Source: an uncultured bacterium
Lineage (GTDB): Bacteria > Verrucomicrobiota > Kiritimatiellia > RFP12 > UBA1067
DNA length: 36,564 nucleotides
Assembly (NCBI GenBank): GCA_902770045.1
Contig: CACXRO010000030.1
Span: forward strand, 1-36,564
Reading direction: 5' to 3'
The notes below the pieces were generated by a model. It was given only the letters and a program-made list of their open reading frames with translations, did not search any database and was not told the origin of the DNA. Both the position numbers and the translations under genes were made by a program. Positions within the stretch are counted from its first letter, which is position 1. Each line of letters opens with the position of its first letter. Positions 35,641 through 36,564 of the stretch are shown here, piece after piece.

Positions 35641-36440
35641 CGGATGGCGCGCTCAGGGAATGCCAATTAGTGCAGTTGCGGCTGCTGCATGCGGTGGACG
35701 ACCTATGCTGCCGGCACGGGCTCAGGTACTTCCTCCATGGCGGCACTCTGCTTGGAGCGATGCGACACAACGGCTTCATACCGTGGGACGACGACCTCGA
35801 TATCGGCATGCCGATGCCGGACTACAAGAAGTTCCTGAAGATAGCGCGGCGCGAGCTGGGGGACGGAATGGCGCTGCAGCTGCCGAAGGACGCGCCGCAC
35901 ATCTCGATTCCGTTTGCGAAGGTGCGCGACACGGGATCGTTCTACTGCGAGGTGGGGCAGCACATGCTCGCGTCCGACCCTAGTGGAATCTACATTGACG
36001 TTTTCGGCTTTGAGAAAATGCCGCGGGTGCCACTTGCGGTCCAGCATTTGTTGATGAAGTCAATATCTTCGCCGTGGATGCGCCAGCGCTGGTTGCTCGC
36101 GAAGGCGACCGACCATGTGCTCCTCTCGCCGTTGTTGGCGCTGGCGGCGGTGGCGTGCTGGGCAGTTCATGGTGTCGCCAGGGCGTTTTTCGGCGTCATC
36201 CGGCTGCTGCTGCCTTGCGATGAGTACTTCCTGGAACTTGAGAAGGGCGATCCGTGTCCGTTTCGGATCGAGTGGTTCGAGCCGTTTGCAAGGCATGTGT
36301 TCGAGGACGCGGAGTTTTCGGTGCCGAAGGATGCGGATGCGTGCCTCAGGGCATCTTACGGCGACTGGCATGTGATTCCGCCGCCGGATGAGCGGCCGAG
36401 CCACGCGCGGATAGTCGACCCATTCCGCGCCGCGATGTAG
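35637..36440 (+). CDS. LicD-family phosphotransferase (second)
   Basis: A LicD/FKRP-type protein of 267 residues. RYFLHGGTLLGAMRHNGFIPWDDDLDIGMPMPDY is the DDxD core; DPSGIYIDVFGFEKMP is the second conserved motif. A hydrophobic segment (about 155-195) may anchor it at the membrane. Start at 35637: GGAGGG lies 7 nt upstream and the ATG overlaps the epimerase stop; ATG 35631 is too close to that site. Together with the tarI-like gene and the epimerase it forms a CDP-polyol synthesis-and-transfer unit. Unlike the LicD at 28420 it has normal GC content. Confidence 0.88.
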   Translation: MTDGALRECQLVQLRLLHAVDDLCCRHGLRYFLHGGTLLGAMRHNGFIPWDDDLDIGMPMPDYKKFLKIARRELGDGMALQLPKDAPHISIPFAKVRDTGSFYCEVGQHMLASDPSGIYIDVFGFEKMPRVPLAVQHLLMKSISSPWMRQRWLLAKATDHVLLSPLLALAAVACWAVHGVARAFFGVIRLLLPCDEYFLELEKGDPCPFRIEWFEPFARHVFEDAEFSVPKDADACLRASYGDWHVIPPPDERPSHARIVDPFRAAM

Positions 36441-36543
36441 ACGCAGGGGGGGGCTGGCCCCGAATTGCACTATTCCCCAAATTTGAGACACGCTGAATAG
36501 GCCATTGTGGCTGTCTTCTTTCTCGAGAGGGAAGGAGACAGCA
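36441..36543. other. REP-like palindrome and imperfect inverted repeat at the window end
   Basis: GGGGCTGGCCCC at 36450-36461 is a third variant of the REP-like core. About 36510-36541 forms an imperfect inverted repeat, CTGTCTtCTTtCTC against GAGGGAAGGAGACAG. This could be a transposable-element end or a regulatory hairpin before the next gene. Confidence 0.4.
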
Positions 36544-36564
36544 ATGGATGAAGGAAACGGGATG
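36544..36564 (+). CDS. Start of a gene running off the window
   Basis: ATG 36544 with AAGGAG 8 nt upstream; only seven codons (MDEGNGM) are visible. Product unknown. Confidence 0.35.

Overview
The window is high-GC chromosomal DNA from a bacterium. I infer a member of the Kiritimatiellota / wider PVC group (Verrucomicrobia-like), probably gut- or rumen-associated. The reasons are the secreted FAD oxidoreductase, the giant beta-helix/sialidase glycan enzyme, the polysaccharide cluster and the extended -10 promoters lying almost on the start codons. No rRNA, tRNA, CRISPR array or intact transposase was found, so the phylum is an inference.

Layout. (1) 1-4655, housekeeping: an AT-rich gene-free lead-in, apolipoprotein N-acyltransferase (lnt), a YchJ/SEC-C zinc protein, an unknown protein, an orphan ParA ATPase and a glycosyltransferase coupled to it. 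(2) 4656-5097, gene-free: GC-rich hairpins, then a structured element resembling a cobalamin riboswitch. (3) 5098-14641: secreted FAD oxidoreductase, gyrA coupled to a surface-repeat protein, glycogen branching enzyme and polA. (4) 14692-19684: a small exported protein and a 1419-residue exported chimera (beta-helix, DOMON/CBM9-like sandwich, GH92 N-domain-like region, five-Asp-box sialidase domain). (5) 19703-26490, accessory region rich in relics: frameshifted vsr, a DUF234-type ATPase with an elaborate leader, undecaprenol kinase, small unknowns, a HipBA toxin-antitoxin operon, a 3-methyladenine glycosylase gene with its middle deleted, a His/Pro-rich exported protein, an Smr protein and a HipA C-terminal fragment bracketed by REP-like palindromes. 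(6) 26491-36440, surface polysaccharide locus: FdtA and FdtB (dTDP-3-amino-3,6-dideoxyhexose pathway), a hexapeptide acyltransferase, a C-terminally truncated aminotransferase, two LicD proteins, an ATP-grasp/HAD fusion, two family-2 glycosyltransferases, a TarI/IspD-type cytidylyltransferase and an NAD-dependent epimerase. Roughly 26930-30750 is clearly AT-richer than its surroundings, which suggests transfer. The window ends at a REP-like palindrome, an imperfect inverted repeat and the first codons of another gene.

How it works together. Genes inside operons are joined by ATGA-type overlaps or ordinary Shine-Dalgarno sites. Nearly every recognisable transcription unit instead begins with an extended -10 box (TGnTATAAT or TGnTAAAAT) only 6-8 nt before an ATG, which predicts leaderless mRNAs. 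The polysaccharide locus appears to make a 3-amino-3,6-dideoxyhexose and to add a phospho-alcohol (probably from a CDP-activated polyol) through LicD transferases. The exported sialidase chimera and FAD oxidoreductase fit a glycan-foraging life.
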